From Rhizobium sp. (GTDB lineage Bacteria; Pseudomonadota; Alphaproteobacteria; Rhizobiales; Rhizobiaceae): a stretch of 64,000 nt of DNA. Under the pieces are notes generated by a model. That model saw only the letters and a list, made by a program, of their open reading frames with translations, did no database searches and was not told the origin of the DNA. Shown piece after piece: positions 44,783-53,596 of this stretch (position 1 is the first letter of the stretch; every line of letters starts with the position of its first letter). Location of the stretch: positions 1 through 64,000 of the forward strand of contig JAPZUE010000040.1 in the NCBI GenBank assembly GCA_027533385.1, in the 5' to 3' direction. Made by a program: the position numbers and the translations under genes.

Positions 44783-46136
44783 CCGTCACGCCGGGCTTCA
44801 CCATCTTGGCAAGCTCCGTCGCATCCCAGTTGGTCAGGCGGATGCAGCCATGGCTTTGGGTGCGGCCGATTTTGGATGGTTCCGGCGTTCCGTGGATGCC
44901 GTAGGTCGGTTTGGACAGCGCCAGCCAGACCGTTCCGACCGGGCCGTTGGGGCCTGGCGGGATCTGCAGGATCTGGGTATTGTTGCCCTGCTGGAAGTTG
45001 ATCTTCGGGTTGTAGGTGTAACCCGGATTGAGGGCGATGCGATCGATCGTCACCGTGCCGGTGGGTGAGGGCGTGTCCGCCGAACCGATGCTGGCGGGAT
45101 AGGCGGCGATCAGGCTGCCATCCTCGCCATAGGCGAAGACCTGCTTCAAGCCCTTGTTGGCGACGATGCGTGCCACATTGCCCTTTTTCGGCGGGCCTGG
45201 CTCGACGACCTTGATGGTCGTGCCGGGGATCGAGAAATCGACGCCGGGATTGAGTTCCCTCAGATAGGCTTCGTCCATGTGGAAGCGTTCGGCGAGCATT
45301 TCTGCCGTCGAGGTGTAGGCCATGGCCGGCAGTTGTGCCTTGTGGGCATAGTCGTCGGGGATCGAGGCAACGAAGGGGCCCGCCGCGTCGCCGGCCGTGA
45401 TCGTGTAGTTCTTGATGGCAAGGCCGCCAGACAGGCGCAGGCGCTCCAGAATGTCGTCCGCATTGTTGGGGTCGAGCGTCTCGCCCGTCATCTGTTCCCA
45501 GGCGACGATCGCCTTGTTGACGTTCTGGCCCATCTTGCCATCGATGACGCCGGGCGAAATGCCCTCGCGATCGAGGAAGACCTGGAGGGCGGTGATTTCG
45601 AGACGTGACAGGTCGCTCTTGACCGGGATTTCCGGTGTGACCATGCGGGTGGGCGCGGTGTCGGCGGGAGCCGGCAGGTCGGGGCCGCCATAGGGCATGT
45701 CTTGGGACAAACCATCCTGGGGCAGGCCATCCTGGGGCAAGACATCACTCGGCGCCGCGTCCGGGATCGAAGCGGTGGTGACATCGTCATCCGAGCCGCG
45801 CGGTGCAGGTTCCGGCTCCGCATAGGGGTCATAGACGCCCGGAAGGCTGCGGTCACCGCCTCGCTGGCGCGGCGGATAGTAGCTTTCGGCGGGGATCTCG
45901 GTCGCGACCAGATTGCCCATCCGGTCGATCAGGACCGTACGCCCCATGCGGTCACGGCTGATGAAGACTTCTCCGGCCTCCGGCACGTAATCGAGGATGT
46001 CGCCATCGGGCGAAACGAGCAGGGTTTGCGACCGGCGCGGATCGTAGACGGATTGGGCCCAGACGGCACTCACGGATGCAAGCGTTGTCGCGGCGATAAC
46101 CGCCAGTATCAAGCCAGAATTTCTGAAGTCGAACAC
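44766..46136 (-). CDS. L,D-transpeptidase (YkuD domain) with N-terminal linker
   Basis: A 456-residue exported protein that cross-links peptidoglycan or attaches proteins to it. It has a signal peptide (about 1-27, ending VWAQS), an acidic and proline-rich linker with PQDGLPQDGLSQD repeats near 135-148, and a peptidoglycan-binding-like segment with REGISPGVIDGKMGQNVNKA. The C-terminal YkuD domain contains TYGIHGTPEPSKIGRTQSHG and then CIRLTNWDA, giving the catalytic His and Cys. It starts with GTG at 46136 after AGGAATCGCATC. Divergent from the MarR gene. Confidence 0.93.
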   Translation of the reverse strand: MFDFRNSGLILAVIAATTLASVSAVWAQSVYDPRRSQTLLVSPDGDILDYVPEAGEVFISRDRMGRTVLIDRMGNLVATEIPAESYYPPRQRGGDRSLPGVYDPYAEPEPAPRGSDDDVTTASIPDAAPSDVLPQDGLPQDGLSQDMPYGGPDLPAPADTAPTRMVTPEIPVKSDLSRLEITALQVFLDREGISPGVIDGKMGQNVNKAIVAWEQMTGETLDPNNADDILERLRLSGGLAIKNYTITAGDAAGPFVASIPDDYAHKAQLPAMAYTSTAEMLAERFHMDEAYLRELNPGVDFSIPGTTIKVVEPGPPKKGNVARIVANKGLKQVFAYGEDGSLIAAYPASIGSADTPSPTGTVTIDRIALNPGYTYNPKINFQQGNNTQILQIPPGPNGPVGTVWLALSKPTYGIHGTPEPSKIGRTQSHGCIRLTNWDATELAKMVKPGVTVEFVE

Positions 46137-46293
46137 GATGCGATTCCTCGTCTATGCCGGCGACAAACGCGATAAATTTGACACTAATGTGGAAAAGGTG
46201 AATTCATAATGAAGATTGGGTTAACCTGCTGTGGGGGCGGGCGAGATGATCGTGTTGGAGACAGGGTCAAAGCGCGGGTTTTGAGGGGGAAGC

Positions 46294-46776
46294 ATGCAAG
46301 ATCGACTGAGTATGGAAACCTTCCTGCCTTTTCGGTTGCTCAGGGTTGCCGAAAGCGTTGACCATGGCTTCATGCAGTTCTGCGGGCCGGAGGACGAATT
46401 GTCCTGGTCCGAATGGCAGGTTCTCTGGTCGCTGGGAGAGCGGACGCCGACGACTGCCAAGGCGATCTCGTCCCATTCCGGGCTATCCAAGACAAAGATC
46501 AGCCGCGCGGTGAAGGTCCTGGAGGACAAGGACTACCTTGTTCGGAAGAAGGATCGGCTGGACCGGCGCTTCGAACTTCTGTCTCTCACGCAGAAGGGGC
46601 AGCAGAGGTTCGAGCGACTGGCGAAGGAGGCCGGCGCCTTCCAGCGGTGGCTTGAGCGCAGCGTCAACATCGCCTATCTCTCCTCGCTCGATAGCGGACT
46701 CGGCGGGCTGGAGGACTTGATTTCCACCGGTTACCTCAGGGCGCCGCAGCGTCTGCCCGAGGAAACGCTTGCATGA
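46294..46776 (+). CDS. MarR-family transcriptional regulator
   Basis: A 160-residue winged-HTH protein: WSEWQVLWSLGERTPTTAKA, ISSHSGLSKTKISRAVKVLE then the wing DYLVRKKDRLDRRFELLSLT. It would act as a dimeric, ligand-responsive repressor. The last codons overlap the next gene by four bases (ATGA at 46773), so regulator and DUF4432 protein are co-translated. It may control itself, that gene and the divergent transpeptidase. Confidence 0.92.
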   Translation: MQDRLSMETFLPFRLLRVAESVDHGFMQFCGPEDELSWSEWQVLWSLGERTPTTAKAISSHSGLSKTKISRAVKVLEDKDYLVRKKDRLDRRFELLSLTQKGQQRFERLAKEAGAFQRWLERSVNIAYLSSLDSGLGGLEDLISTGYLRAPQRLPEETLA

Positions 46777-47600
46777 TCAGTTTTTCCGGTCCGAAAGGGC
46801 CGCGTCTTGCCCTTGATCAAGGGTCGGTTTTCGACATCGGCTCCTGCATCGTGGATGGGGTGGATCTCGCGCCCGGTCGGGCGATCCCCGATGACGGCGA
46901 TCCGCGCATCGATCATTCGCTGGAAGGCTTTCTCTTCACCTGTGGGCCAGACCATATCCGTCATCGCGAGCCGATTGCGGGAACGGACCTGTCCTATCCC
47001 CTGCACGGATCCTTCTCTGCCAATCCTGCCCATTCACTCGAAGTCACCGTTGATGGCGAGGATCTCGTGGCGCGCGCCACTGTCGATGTGGCGCTTGCGG
47101 GCGGCGGCAAGGCCGAGCTTCGGCGGCAATGGCGTCTGAAGGCTGAGAGCGGCGAAGTGCAGCTTGCCGATACCGTCGTCAATGTCGGCGAGACGGCCTT
47201 TCCGACCTTCCTGATGTATCACATGAATTTGGGCGCCAAGTACTTCGATGCCGGGACCCGGCTGGAAGGCGTCATGCTGGATGGCGGTGGTTTTCCCTGG
47301 GCCTTCGGCGAAGGGGACGGCAGCATCTTCTGTGTGCCGGCGGGGCATGGCGGCTGGGCGGAGCTTAGGCTCGGACCGATCGCGGCCATTGGAGGAAAAA
47401 CGCTGAAAGTGCGTTTCCGGACCGATACGCTGCCGCATCTGCAGGTCTGGCGGAACCAGAAGGCGCCCGCGCATGTGCTCGGAATCGAGCCCGTTTCGCA
47501 TCGCTGGGTGGGACGCGCCGAGCTCGAGGCGGCAGGCGAATTCAACATTCTGCAGCCGGGGCAAAGCCGCGATTACGGTCTGGCATTTTCCTTCGTCTGA
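46773..47600 (+). CDS. DUF4432 / aldose-1-epimerase-like protein
   Basis: A 275-residue protein with the galactose-mutarotase-like beta-sandwich of the DUF4432 group. Key segments are GTDLSYPLHGSFSANPAH, with the substrate-site HG, FPTFLMYHMNLGAKYFDAGT (His and Asn) and VLGIEPVSHRWVGRAELEAA (a Glu and His). Relatives bind or interconvert sugars, but the reaction here is unknown. It is translationally coupled to the MarR regulator, suggesting the regulator senses the same or a related sugar. Confidence 0.82.
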   Translation: MISFSGPKGPRLALDQGSVFDIGSCIVDGVDLAPGRAIPDDGDPRIDHSLEGFLFTCGPDHIRHREPIAGTDLSYPLHGSFSANPAHSLEVTVDGEDLVARATVDVALAGGGKAELRRQWRLKAESGEVQLADTVVNVGETAFPTFLMYHMNLGAKYFDAGTRLEGVMLDGGGFPWAFGEGDGSIFCVPAGHGGWAELRLGPIAAIGGKTLKVRFRTDTLPHLQVWRNQKAPAHVLGIEPVSHRWVGRAELEAAGEFNILQPGQSRDYGLAFSFV

Positions 47601-47684
47601 CGCGGGACGGCGAGCCTGTCGCGATTGACGCTTAGGGATGCCCGTCGTAGATGTTTGGCCCAAGAAATTTGACGAGGTGCCCCG

Positions 47685-48023
47685 ATGAACATCCGTGAGA
47701 TCAACGAGGAATATTCCGTCAGCGGCCAAATCACCGTCGACGAAGTCGACGAGATCAAGGCGCTCGGCTTCAAGTCGATCGTCTGCCATCGGCCCGACGG
47801 CGAAGACTTTGGCCAGCCCGATTTTGCCGTTATCGCCAAGCGCGCCGAAGAACTGGGCCTCAAGATCAAGCATGTGCCTGTTGGCCCCATGGGCGTCACG
47901 CCCGATGCCGTCGCCGACATGGTCGATGCGCTGGAAGAGTTCGAGCGTCCCATGCTTGGCTATTGCCGCTCCGGTGCGCGCTCGACCGCGACCTATGAAC
48001 ACGCACTTCGCCAGCGCGGCTGA
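47685..48023 (+). CDS. DUF442/TIGR01244 phosphatase-like sulfur transferase
   Basis: A 112-residue protein with a tyrosine-phosphatase-like fold. The Cx5R loop is YCRSGARSTATYEH, with EEYSVSGQITVDEVDEIKAL and GFKSIVCHRPDGEDFGQP earlier. Homologues include the N-terminal domain of beta-lactamase-like hydrolase Blh, proposed to act in sulfide or persulfide handling in rhizobia. Here it is stand-alone, followed by the RidA gene 82 bases downstream, probably in one transcript. Confidence 0.88.
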   Translation: MNIREINEEYSVSGQITVDEVDEIKALGFKSIVCHRPDGEDFGQPDFAVIAKRAEELGLKIKHVPVGPMGVTPDAVADMVDALEEFERPMLGYCRSGARSTATYEHALRQRG

Positions 48024-48105
48024 TCCGATTTCGTCACCATCGCCGGCCGGACCTTCGCGTCCGGCTTCTGCGTGTTTTACCCAAGCCTCAAGCAGGAGTT
48101 TTCCC

Positions 48106-48447
48106 ATGAGCATCAAGCGTATCGAGCCCGGCAAGCGCATGAGCGGCGCCGTCGTCCACGGCAACACCGTCTATCTCGCCGGCCAGGTTGGCGAAGGCGC
48201 ATCCGTGACCGAGCAGTCGAAGTCGGCACTCGCCGAAGTCGACCGCCTGCTGGCCGCTGCCGGTTCGGACAAGTCGAAGATCCTGCAGACGATCATCTAC
48301 CTCTCCGACATGTCGACCTTTGGCGAAATGAACGCCGTCTGGGAAGCCTGGATTGATCCTGCCAACCCGCCGGCCCGCGCCACCTCGGAAGCAGCACTTG
48401 CGACCCCGGACTACAAGGTCGAGTTCATCGTCACGGCTGCGATCTGA
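48106..48447 (+). CDS. RidA-family enamine/imine deaminase
   Basis: A 113-residue RidA/YjgF-like protein: MSIKRIEPGKRMSGAVVHGN, VYLAGQVGEGASVTEQSKSA and the family ending PARATSEAALATPDYKVEFI, with the conserved Arg. These trimeric proteins hydrolyse reactive 2-aminoacrylate-type enamines made by PLP enzymes. The ATG at 48106 follows CAGGAG. The family sometimes differs in substrate specificity (Rid1-7), which cannot be settled here. Confidence 0.9.
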   Translation: MSIKRIEPGKRMSGAVVHGNTVYLAGQVGEGASVTEQSKSALAEVDRLLAAAGSDKSKILQTIIYLSDMSTFGEMNAVWEAWIDPANPPARATSEAALATPDYKVEFIVTAAI

Positions 48448-48474
48448 GACGCTGGCCTGACGAATTGATTCAAA

Positions 48475-48509
48475 AGCCCGGTGCATCCTGTTGATGCGCC
48501 GGGTTTTTT
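48475..48509 (+). terminator. Rho-independent terminator after ridA-like gene
   Basis: CCCGGTGCATC / GATGCGCCGGG with a short loop followed by TTTTTT. A clear intrinsic terminator. Confidence 0.85.
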
Positions 48510-48641
48510 GTTGAGCGGAATTACGCCGTGCTGCCTACAGTTTCGTATTGGCTAGGTTGTTTATACGTACGTCTTTAATGCGTACAATTGACGTTAAGCC
48601 TAAATTCGCTTATTCTTCCGCTCGCCCTAATGGAGGTTTCC

Positions 48642-48920
48642 ATGCCCAGAGCAGTCGTCGAAGACAATGAGCGTATGAGCCTGCGAGTTGCTGCATCGGC
48701 CAAATCCAAGCTGCTACGTGCTGCGATGCTTAGCAATACCGACCTGACCAATTTTGTGACCCAGTCCGCGCTGCGGGAAGCGGAGGCGGTGATTGCGAAA
48801 GCGGAAGCCATGAAGGTGTCGGAGCAGGATTACATGCGCATCATGGACCTGTTGGACAATCCGCCGAAGCCGAATGCCAAGCTGCGTGCGGCAATTGCGG
48901 CGCTGCCGGATACTCTATGA
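48642..48920 (+). CDS. DUF1778 antitoxin (TacA-like)
   Basis: A 92-residue ribbon-helix-helix protein: MPRAVVEDNERMSLRVAASA then KSKLLRAAMLSNTDLTNFVT and QSALREAEAVIAKAEAMKVS, the DUF1778 pattern. The C-terminal part should wrap the toxin. The ATG at 48642 follows TGGAGGTTTCC. Upstream, at about 48560-48600, repeated CGTAC motifs may be its operator. It overlaps the toxin gene by four bases. Confidence 0.9.
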   Translation: MPRAVVEDNERMSLRVAASAKSKLLRAAMLSNTDLTNFVTQSALREAEAVIAKAEAMKVSEQDYMRIMDLLDNPPKPNAKLRAAIAALPDTL

Positions 48921-49444
48921 GCCTTCCGGTTTGGCACGAAGAGGCAATCCGAAAATCCCATGATCGTGCCTCCTTCGACTGCGGTGATGCGGAGATGAAT
49001 ACATTTCTGCAGCGCTTTGCCCGGCAGAGCCATGAGCAGAATGCGGCCAAGACGTTTTGCGCGGTAGATGATGTAAATTCCAACCGCATCCTCGGCTTCT
49101 ACAGCGTCGCGCCACGCTCCATTCCGCATCCGGCGGTGCCTGCTGTAATGACACGAGGATTGGCGCGGCATGAGGTGCCGGGCTTCCGCTTGGCGCGTCT
49201 GGCAACGGATATCACTGTGGCAGGCCGAGGGCTTGGAGGCCAATTGCTGGCCGCTGCAGCCTTGCGTTGCCTGCGGATTGCCGGGGAGGGCGGTGGCATC
49301 CTTCTCGTCATTGACGCCAAGAGCGAGCGCGCCGCCAACTGGTACTCTTCGTATGGGGCGGAGCCACTACAGGGCAAGCCGCTGACACTGGTCATGCCGC
49401 TAGCAACCTTTGCTGCCGACCTGCGTGACAAAGGATTGCTGTAG
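48917..49444 (+). CDS. GNAT acetyltransferase toxin (TacT-like)
   Basis: A 175-residue GNAT protein with the acetyl-CoA loop in LATDITVAGRGLGGQLLAAA and the later catalytic tyrosine region RAANWYSSYGAEPLQGKPLT. TacT-type toxins acetylate the amino group of charged tRNA and stop translation. Its start overlaps the DUF1778 stop (ATGA), the usual order and coupling of this module. It is complete, so the module may be functional. Confidence 0.9.
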   Translation: MSLPVWHEEAIRKSHDRASFDCGDAEMNTFLQRFARQSHEQNAAKTFCAVDDVNSNRILGFYSVAPRSIPHPAVPAVMTRGLARHEVPGFRLARLATDITVAGRGLGGQLLAAAALRCLRIAGEGGGILLVIDAKSERAANWYSSYGAEPLQGKPLTLVMPLATFAADLRDKGLL

Positions 49445-49524
49445 GTAGGCCGTCAACCGGGCATGGCATCAATAGGATGTCGACGCCATGTCCCGCGTGC
49501 GTCACGTCGGCTGCGACTTTGCGC

Positions 49525-51177
49525 TCAGGCTTTGTTGCGAATTTGAGTCAACGTCCGTGTCGGCGTGATGGCTTCCGGGTCGAGCTTGATCTCGATGATC
49601 GCAGGCTTGCCACTCGCGCGGGCGCGCAGGTAGGCGGGGGCGAAATCCTCCGTCTTTTCGACGGTTTCGCCGTGGCCACCATAGGCCTTGGCCAGCGCTG
49701 CGAAATCGGGGTTGGTCAGGTCGGTTGCGCTGACGCGGCCCGGATATTCGCGCTCCTGATGCATGCGGATCGTGCCATACATGCCGTTGTTGATGACCAG
49801 CGTGATGATCGGCAGGTTGTAGCGGATGGCGGTCGCGAATTCCTGGCCATGCATCATGAAGCAGCCGTCACCGGCAAAGCAGATCACTTCACGCTCAGGG
49901 AACAACTGCTTGGCGGCGACGGCTGCCGGAAGGCCATAGCCCATGGAGCCGGAGGTCGGGGCTGCCTGGGTGTTGAAGGCCTGGAAGCGATGGAAGCGAT
50001 GCAGCCAGGTGGCGTAGTTGCCGGCGCCATTGGTGAAGATCGCATCCTTCGGCGTGTTCGCCTCGATCCATTCCATGATCGGGCCCATCTGCACGGCACC
50101 GGGGCCAGCCTTGGGCGGCGTCGACCAGGCGAGATAGGCGGCGTGCATGGTCTCAGTGCGCTCGGCCCATGTGGGGGCGGCGGGTGCCTCGAGAATTCCG
50201 AGTGCTGCGACGAATTCCTCAGGCGCGGCACAGATGGCGAGATCAGCGCGGTAGACGCGGCCGAGTTCGGACGGGTCCGGATGGATGTGGACGAGCTTTT
50301 GCGCCGGGTAGGGGATGTCCATCAGCGTGTAGGACGAAGACGGCATTTCGGAGAAGCGGCCGCCGAGCAGGATCAGGAGATCGGCTTCCTTGACTTCCTT
50401 CGCCAGCGCCGGATTGATGCCGATGCCGACATCGCCAGCGTAAGACGGATGCAGGTGGTCAAAGAGCATCTGGCGGCGGAAGGAGCAGCCGACGGGCAGC
50501 TTGAACTTTTCCGCAAAGGCCTGGATGCCGGCGACCGAGGTCTCGCTCCAGCGCGTGCCGCCGAGGACGATCATGGGGCGCTTGGCAGTCTTCAACATCT
50601 CGCCGAGGGCGGCGATCTGGCTCGGACCGGGATGGGCCTCGACGCGTGTGTAGGGCTTCGCTTCCGGGGCTTCGACCTCGTCGAGCAGCATGTCTTCCGG
50701 GAGCGTCAGGACGACCGGGCCGGGGCGGCCGGAGGTCGCGACGGCAAAGGCGCGGGTGACGAATTCCGGGATGCGGCGGGCGTCGTCGATCTCGCCCACC
50801 CATTTGGCAAACTCGGTGAAGGCGCGGCGGTACTCGACTTCCTGAAAGGCTTCGCGCTCCTTCATGTCGCGACCGATCTGGCCGATGAACAGGATCATCG
50901 GGATCGAATCCTGCTTCGCGACATGCAAACCGGCCGAGGCGTTGGTGGCGCCCGGGCCACGGGTCACCATGCAGATGCCGGGCTTGCCGGTGAGGCGGCC
51001 CCAGGTGTCGGCCATCATCGCAGCGCCGCCTTCCTGGCGGCAGACCAGCGTCTCGATGCCGCTGTCCTTCAGCGCGTCGAGCACGGCCAGATAGCTTTCG
51101 CCGGGAACGCAGGAGACGCGCTCGACGCCGTTGGCCTTCAGCGCCTCGACGATCAGTTCACCGCCGGTTCTCTTCAT
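49525..51177 (-). CDS. Thiamine-pyrophosphate-dependent enzyme (acetolactate synthase-like)
   Basis: A 550-residue three-domain TPP enzyme. The N-terminal PYR domain has VSCVPGESYLAVLDAL with the catalytic Glu in VCRQEGGAAMMADTWGR; the central domain follows at about 185-320; the C-terminal PP domain carries GDGCFMMHGQEFATAIRYNL followed by INN (GDG-x-NN motif). It falls among decarboxylases and lyases of the acetolactate synthase/oxalyl-CoA decarboxylase type. Coupling by a four-base overlap to a CoA-transferase gene suggests an acyl-CoA substrate, for example oxalyl-CoA or a 2-hydroxyacyl-CoA. The exact reaction is unresolved. Confidence 0.85.
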   Translation of the reverse strand: MKRTGGELIVEALKANGVERVSCVPGESYLAVLDALKDSGIETLVCRQEGGAAMMADTWGRLTGKPGICMVTRGPGATNASAGLHVAKQDSIPMILFIGQIGRDMKEREAFQEVEYRRAFTEFAKWVGEIDDARRIPEFVTRAFAVATSGRPGPVVLTLPEDMLLDEVEAPEAKPYTRVEAHPGPSQIAALGEMLKTAKRPMIVLGGTRWSETSVAGIQAFAEKFKLPVGCSFRRQMLFDHLHPSYAGDVGIGINPALAKEVKEADLLILLGGRFSEMPSSSYTLMDIPYPAQKLVHIHPDPSELGRVYRADLAICAAPEEFVAALGILEAPAAPTWAERTETMHAAYLAWSTPPKAGPGAVQMGPIMEWIEANTPKDAIFTNGAGNYATWLHRFHRFQAFNTQAAPTSGSMGYGLPAAVAAKQLFPEREVICFAGDGCFMMHGQEFATAIRYNLPIITLVINNGMYGTIRMHQEREYPGRVSATDLTNPDFAALAKAYGGHGETVEKTEDFAPAYLRARASGKPAIIEIKLDPEAITPTRTLTQIRNKA

Positions 51178-52373
51178 TTCGTCTTCCTTTCCAGCTCGGC
51201 CAGTTCGGCCAGAATGTCTTCACCATGCTCGTCGATGCGCGGGCTCGGGCGCTCGTAGCGCAGGGGCGTCTCGGAGAGCACGATCGGCGTGCGCACGCTC
51301 GGGATCACAGTGCCCTTGTCGTCGGTCAGCTCGATCTTCAGGCCGCGCGCCTTAATCTGCGGGTCGGCGAACATTTCCTCGATCGAGTTGATCGGTCCTG
51401 CCGGCACGGCATTGGCCTCGCAGGCCGAAAGCAGGTCGCGCTTCGGCCACTTCACGGTTTCTGCCGTGACGATGCGGCGGACCTCGACCTTGTTGACGAC
51501 GCGGGCCTTGTTGGTGGCGAAGCACTCGTCCTCGGCGACTGTGGCGATGCCCAGAATGGTGCAGAGACGCTTGAACTGGCCGTCATTGCCGACGGCAAGG
51601 ATCAGGTGTCCATCTGCTGTCGGCACCACTTCATAGGGGCTGATGTTCGGATGGGCATTGCCGAGGCGAACAGGCGGCTTGCCGGAGATCAGGTAGTTCA
51701 TGTTCTGGTTGGCGAGCACCGCCGACATGACGTCGAGCAGGGCCATATCGACGAACTGGCCCTGGCCTGTTTTCATGACATGAATGAGGGCAGCCTGGAT
51801 CGCGGTCACCGCATAGATGCCGGTGAAGATGTCGGCGATCGCCACACCCGCCTTCATCGGCTCGCCGTCCTTCTCGCCGGTGATCGACATGAAGCCGGAC
51901 ATGCCCTGGACGATGTAGTCGTACCCGGCGAAATCGGCATAGGGGCCGTTCTGGCCAAAGCCTGTTATCGAGCAATAGACGAGCTTCGGGTTGATCGCCT
52001 TCAGGCTCTCATAGTCGAGACCGTATTTCTCAAGGCCGCCGCGCTTGAAGTTCTCGATGACGACATCGGCAGAGGCGCAGAGGCGGCGGACAATTTCCTG
52101 GCCTTCCGGCGTCTTCAGGTCGACCGCGATCGAGCGCTTGTTGCGGTTGGTCGAATGGTAATAGGCGGCCGAGAGGTTCTCGCCGTCGGCGCCTTCGACG
52201 AAGGGTGGACCCCAGGCGCGGGTGTCGTCGCCGCCTTCGGGGTTTTCCACCTTGATCACATCGGCGCCGAGATCGGCGAGCATCTGGCCCGCCCAGGGGC
52301 CAGCGAGCACGCGGGCCAGTTCGATCACGCGGATGCCTGATAGCGGTGGCGGGGCGGAGGGCTTGGGCGTCAT
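51174..52373 (-). CDS. CaiB/BaiF-family (class III) CoA-transferase
   Basis: A 399-residue family III CoA-transferase: LSGIRVIELARVLAGPWAGQ, MLADLGADVIKVENPEGGDD with the catalytic-type Asp in PEGGDDTRAW or a nearby residue, YYHSTNRNKRSIAVDLKTPE and AGYDYIVQGMSGFMSITGE. These move CoA between carboxylates. Start is ATG at 52373 (MTPKPSAPPPLSG). It ends inside the start of the TPP-enzyme gene (ATGA at 51174-51177), so the two act as a pair: activation of an acid as CoA ester, then TPP-dependent cleavage or decarboxylation. Confidence 0.9.
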   Translation of the reverse strand: MTPKPSAPPPLSGIRVIELARVLAGPWAGQMLADLGADVIKVENPEGGDDTRAWGPPFVEGADGENLSAAYYHSTNRNKRSIAVDLKTPEGQEIVRRLCASADVVIENFKRGGLEKYGLDYESLKAINPKLVYCSITGFGQNGPYADFAGYDYIVQGMSGFMSITGEKDGEPMKAGVAIADIFTGIYAVTAIQAALIHVMKTGQGQFVDMALLDVMSAVLANQNMNYLISGKPPVRLGNAHPNISPYEVVPTADGHLILAVGNDGQFKRLCTILGIATVAEDECFATNKARVVNKVEVRRIVTAETVKWPKRDLLSACEANAVPAGPINSIEEMFADPQIKARGLKIELTDDKGTVIPSVRTPIVLSETPLRYERPSPRIDEHGEDILAELAELERKTK

Positions 52374-52533
52374 TGCGCGATCCTGTGCGGTGTCGTCAGA
52401 CCAGGCGATCCGACGAAATTGGATCGCTTGCCATGACAAGAACTGCTGTCAGTCGAGCTATATCGCCGGATTTTGCCATTCGCACCTGATATTCTCTCAT
52501 GGCATCATTCCGTTTCGGCAATATCCTGACGCT

Positions 52534-53460
52534 TCAGGGACCAAGATTGCCGAGCCAGGCGAGGAAATCGGCAATCGGTTTTTCACGGCCGGTCTCGTTC
52601 AGCGTCTCGTGGCGCATAGTCTCGTATACGGTCGTCTCGACATCGGTCATGCCGACATCGAGCATGCGCTGGCCGAGCCAGCGGATTTCGCGGCCCTTGT
52701 TGGTCGCCGGATCCTGGCCGCCGCCGACAAGATAGACCGGAAGCCGCTGCGGCAGGCGGGCGAGGCGTTCCGGCTCTGCGCCGGCAAAGGTGAGCCGGAA
52801 GATGTCGCGCCACATCGAGACGCTGGCATCGAAGCCGCACAGCGGATCGGCGATATAGGCATCGACTTCCTTGGGGTCGTGCGACAGCCAGTCGAAGGCG
52901 GTGCGATGGCCGGGAATGGCCCGTCCCCAGGCGGCAAAGGTCGCCTTCGGCAGGATGAGCGACGGGACGTCGGAGCCCTTCAACATCTGTTCAAGGTAGA
53001 GCACGCCCTGGGCGAAGCGACCCGCGAGCCCCGGATTGAAATTGGAGTTCCAGATCGTCAGGGCATTGAAGGATTGCGGGTGTTCGATGGCGACGTTGAG
53101 CGCAATCAGCCCGCCCATGGAATGACCGAAGAGGATGACGGGTAGGCCGGGATGGTTCTGCAGGGCCATCTCACGCATCGCCATGACATCGGAGATCACT
53201 TTGGCCACGCCGTCCTGGCGGGCAAAGAGGCCAAGGGCGGCATCCGGTGCCGTCGTCTCGCCATGGCCGCGATGGTCGTGGGCATAGACGTGATAGCCGC
53301 GTTCCGAAAGGGCCAGCGCGAAGGCTTCGTAGCGGCGCGAATGCTCGGCCAGGCCGTGGCAGATGAGGACGATTCCGCCTGGTTCCGCCGTGGATGGCTG
53401 ATGGTGGTAGGCGAGGCGGGCGCCTGACGGTCTATCCAGCCACAGTCGTTCCGAAAACAT
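52534..53460 (-). CDS. Alpha/beta hydrolase, lysophospholipase/monoacylglycerol lipase-like
   Basis: A 308-residue hydrolase with VLICHGLAEHSRRYEAFALA (oxyanion HG), YAHDHRGHGETTAPD, the nucleophile elbow LFGHSMGGLIALN, an acid in PVYLVGGGQDPATNK and the final His in YETMRHETLNETGREKP. The PldB/MGL type acts on lysophospholipids or monoacylglycerols. The ATG at 53460 is chosen over the longer frame to 53529. Stand-alone gene divergent from the membrane protein at 53597. Confidence 0.92.
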   Translation of the reverse strand: MFSERLWLDRPSGARLAYHHQPSTAEPGGIVLICHGLAEHSRRYEAFALALSERGYHVYAHDHRGHGETTAPDAALGLFARQDGVAKVISDVMAMREMALQNHPGLPVILFGHSMGGLIALNVAIEHPQSFNALTIWNSNFNPGLAGRFAQGVLYLEQMLKGSDVPSLILPKATFAAWGRAIPGHRTAFDWLSHDPKEVDAYIADPLCGFDASVSMWRDIFRLTFAGAEPERLARLPQRLPVYLVGGGQDPATNKGREIRWLGQRMLDVGMTDVETTVYETMRHETLNETGREKPIADFLAWLGNLGP

Positions 53461-53596
53461 CGCGCACTCCCGTTCCCCATGTTTTCCGTGTGTTGCGCGA
53501 CGCGCATGCGCTGTCAATCGATGCTGCAACGAACAAAGAAAATGTTCACGGCTTGCGGGCTAGGTTGAGACTTCTTTGGCAGGCGGGACTTTGTAA

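Noticed and set aside
49477..51258. 593-codon open frame opposite the TPP enzyme
   Set aside because: The minus strand encodes TPP-binding motifs throughout; the plus-strand frame is rich in Gly, Arg and Asp with no motif.
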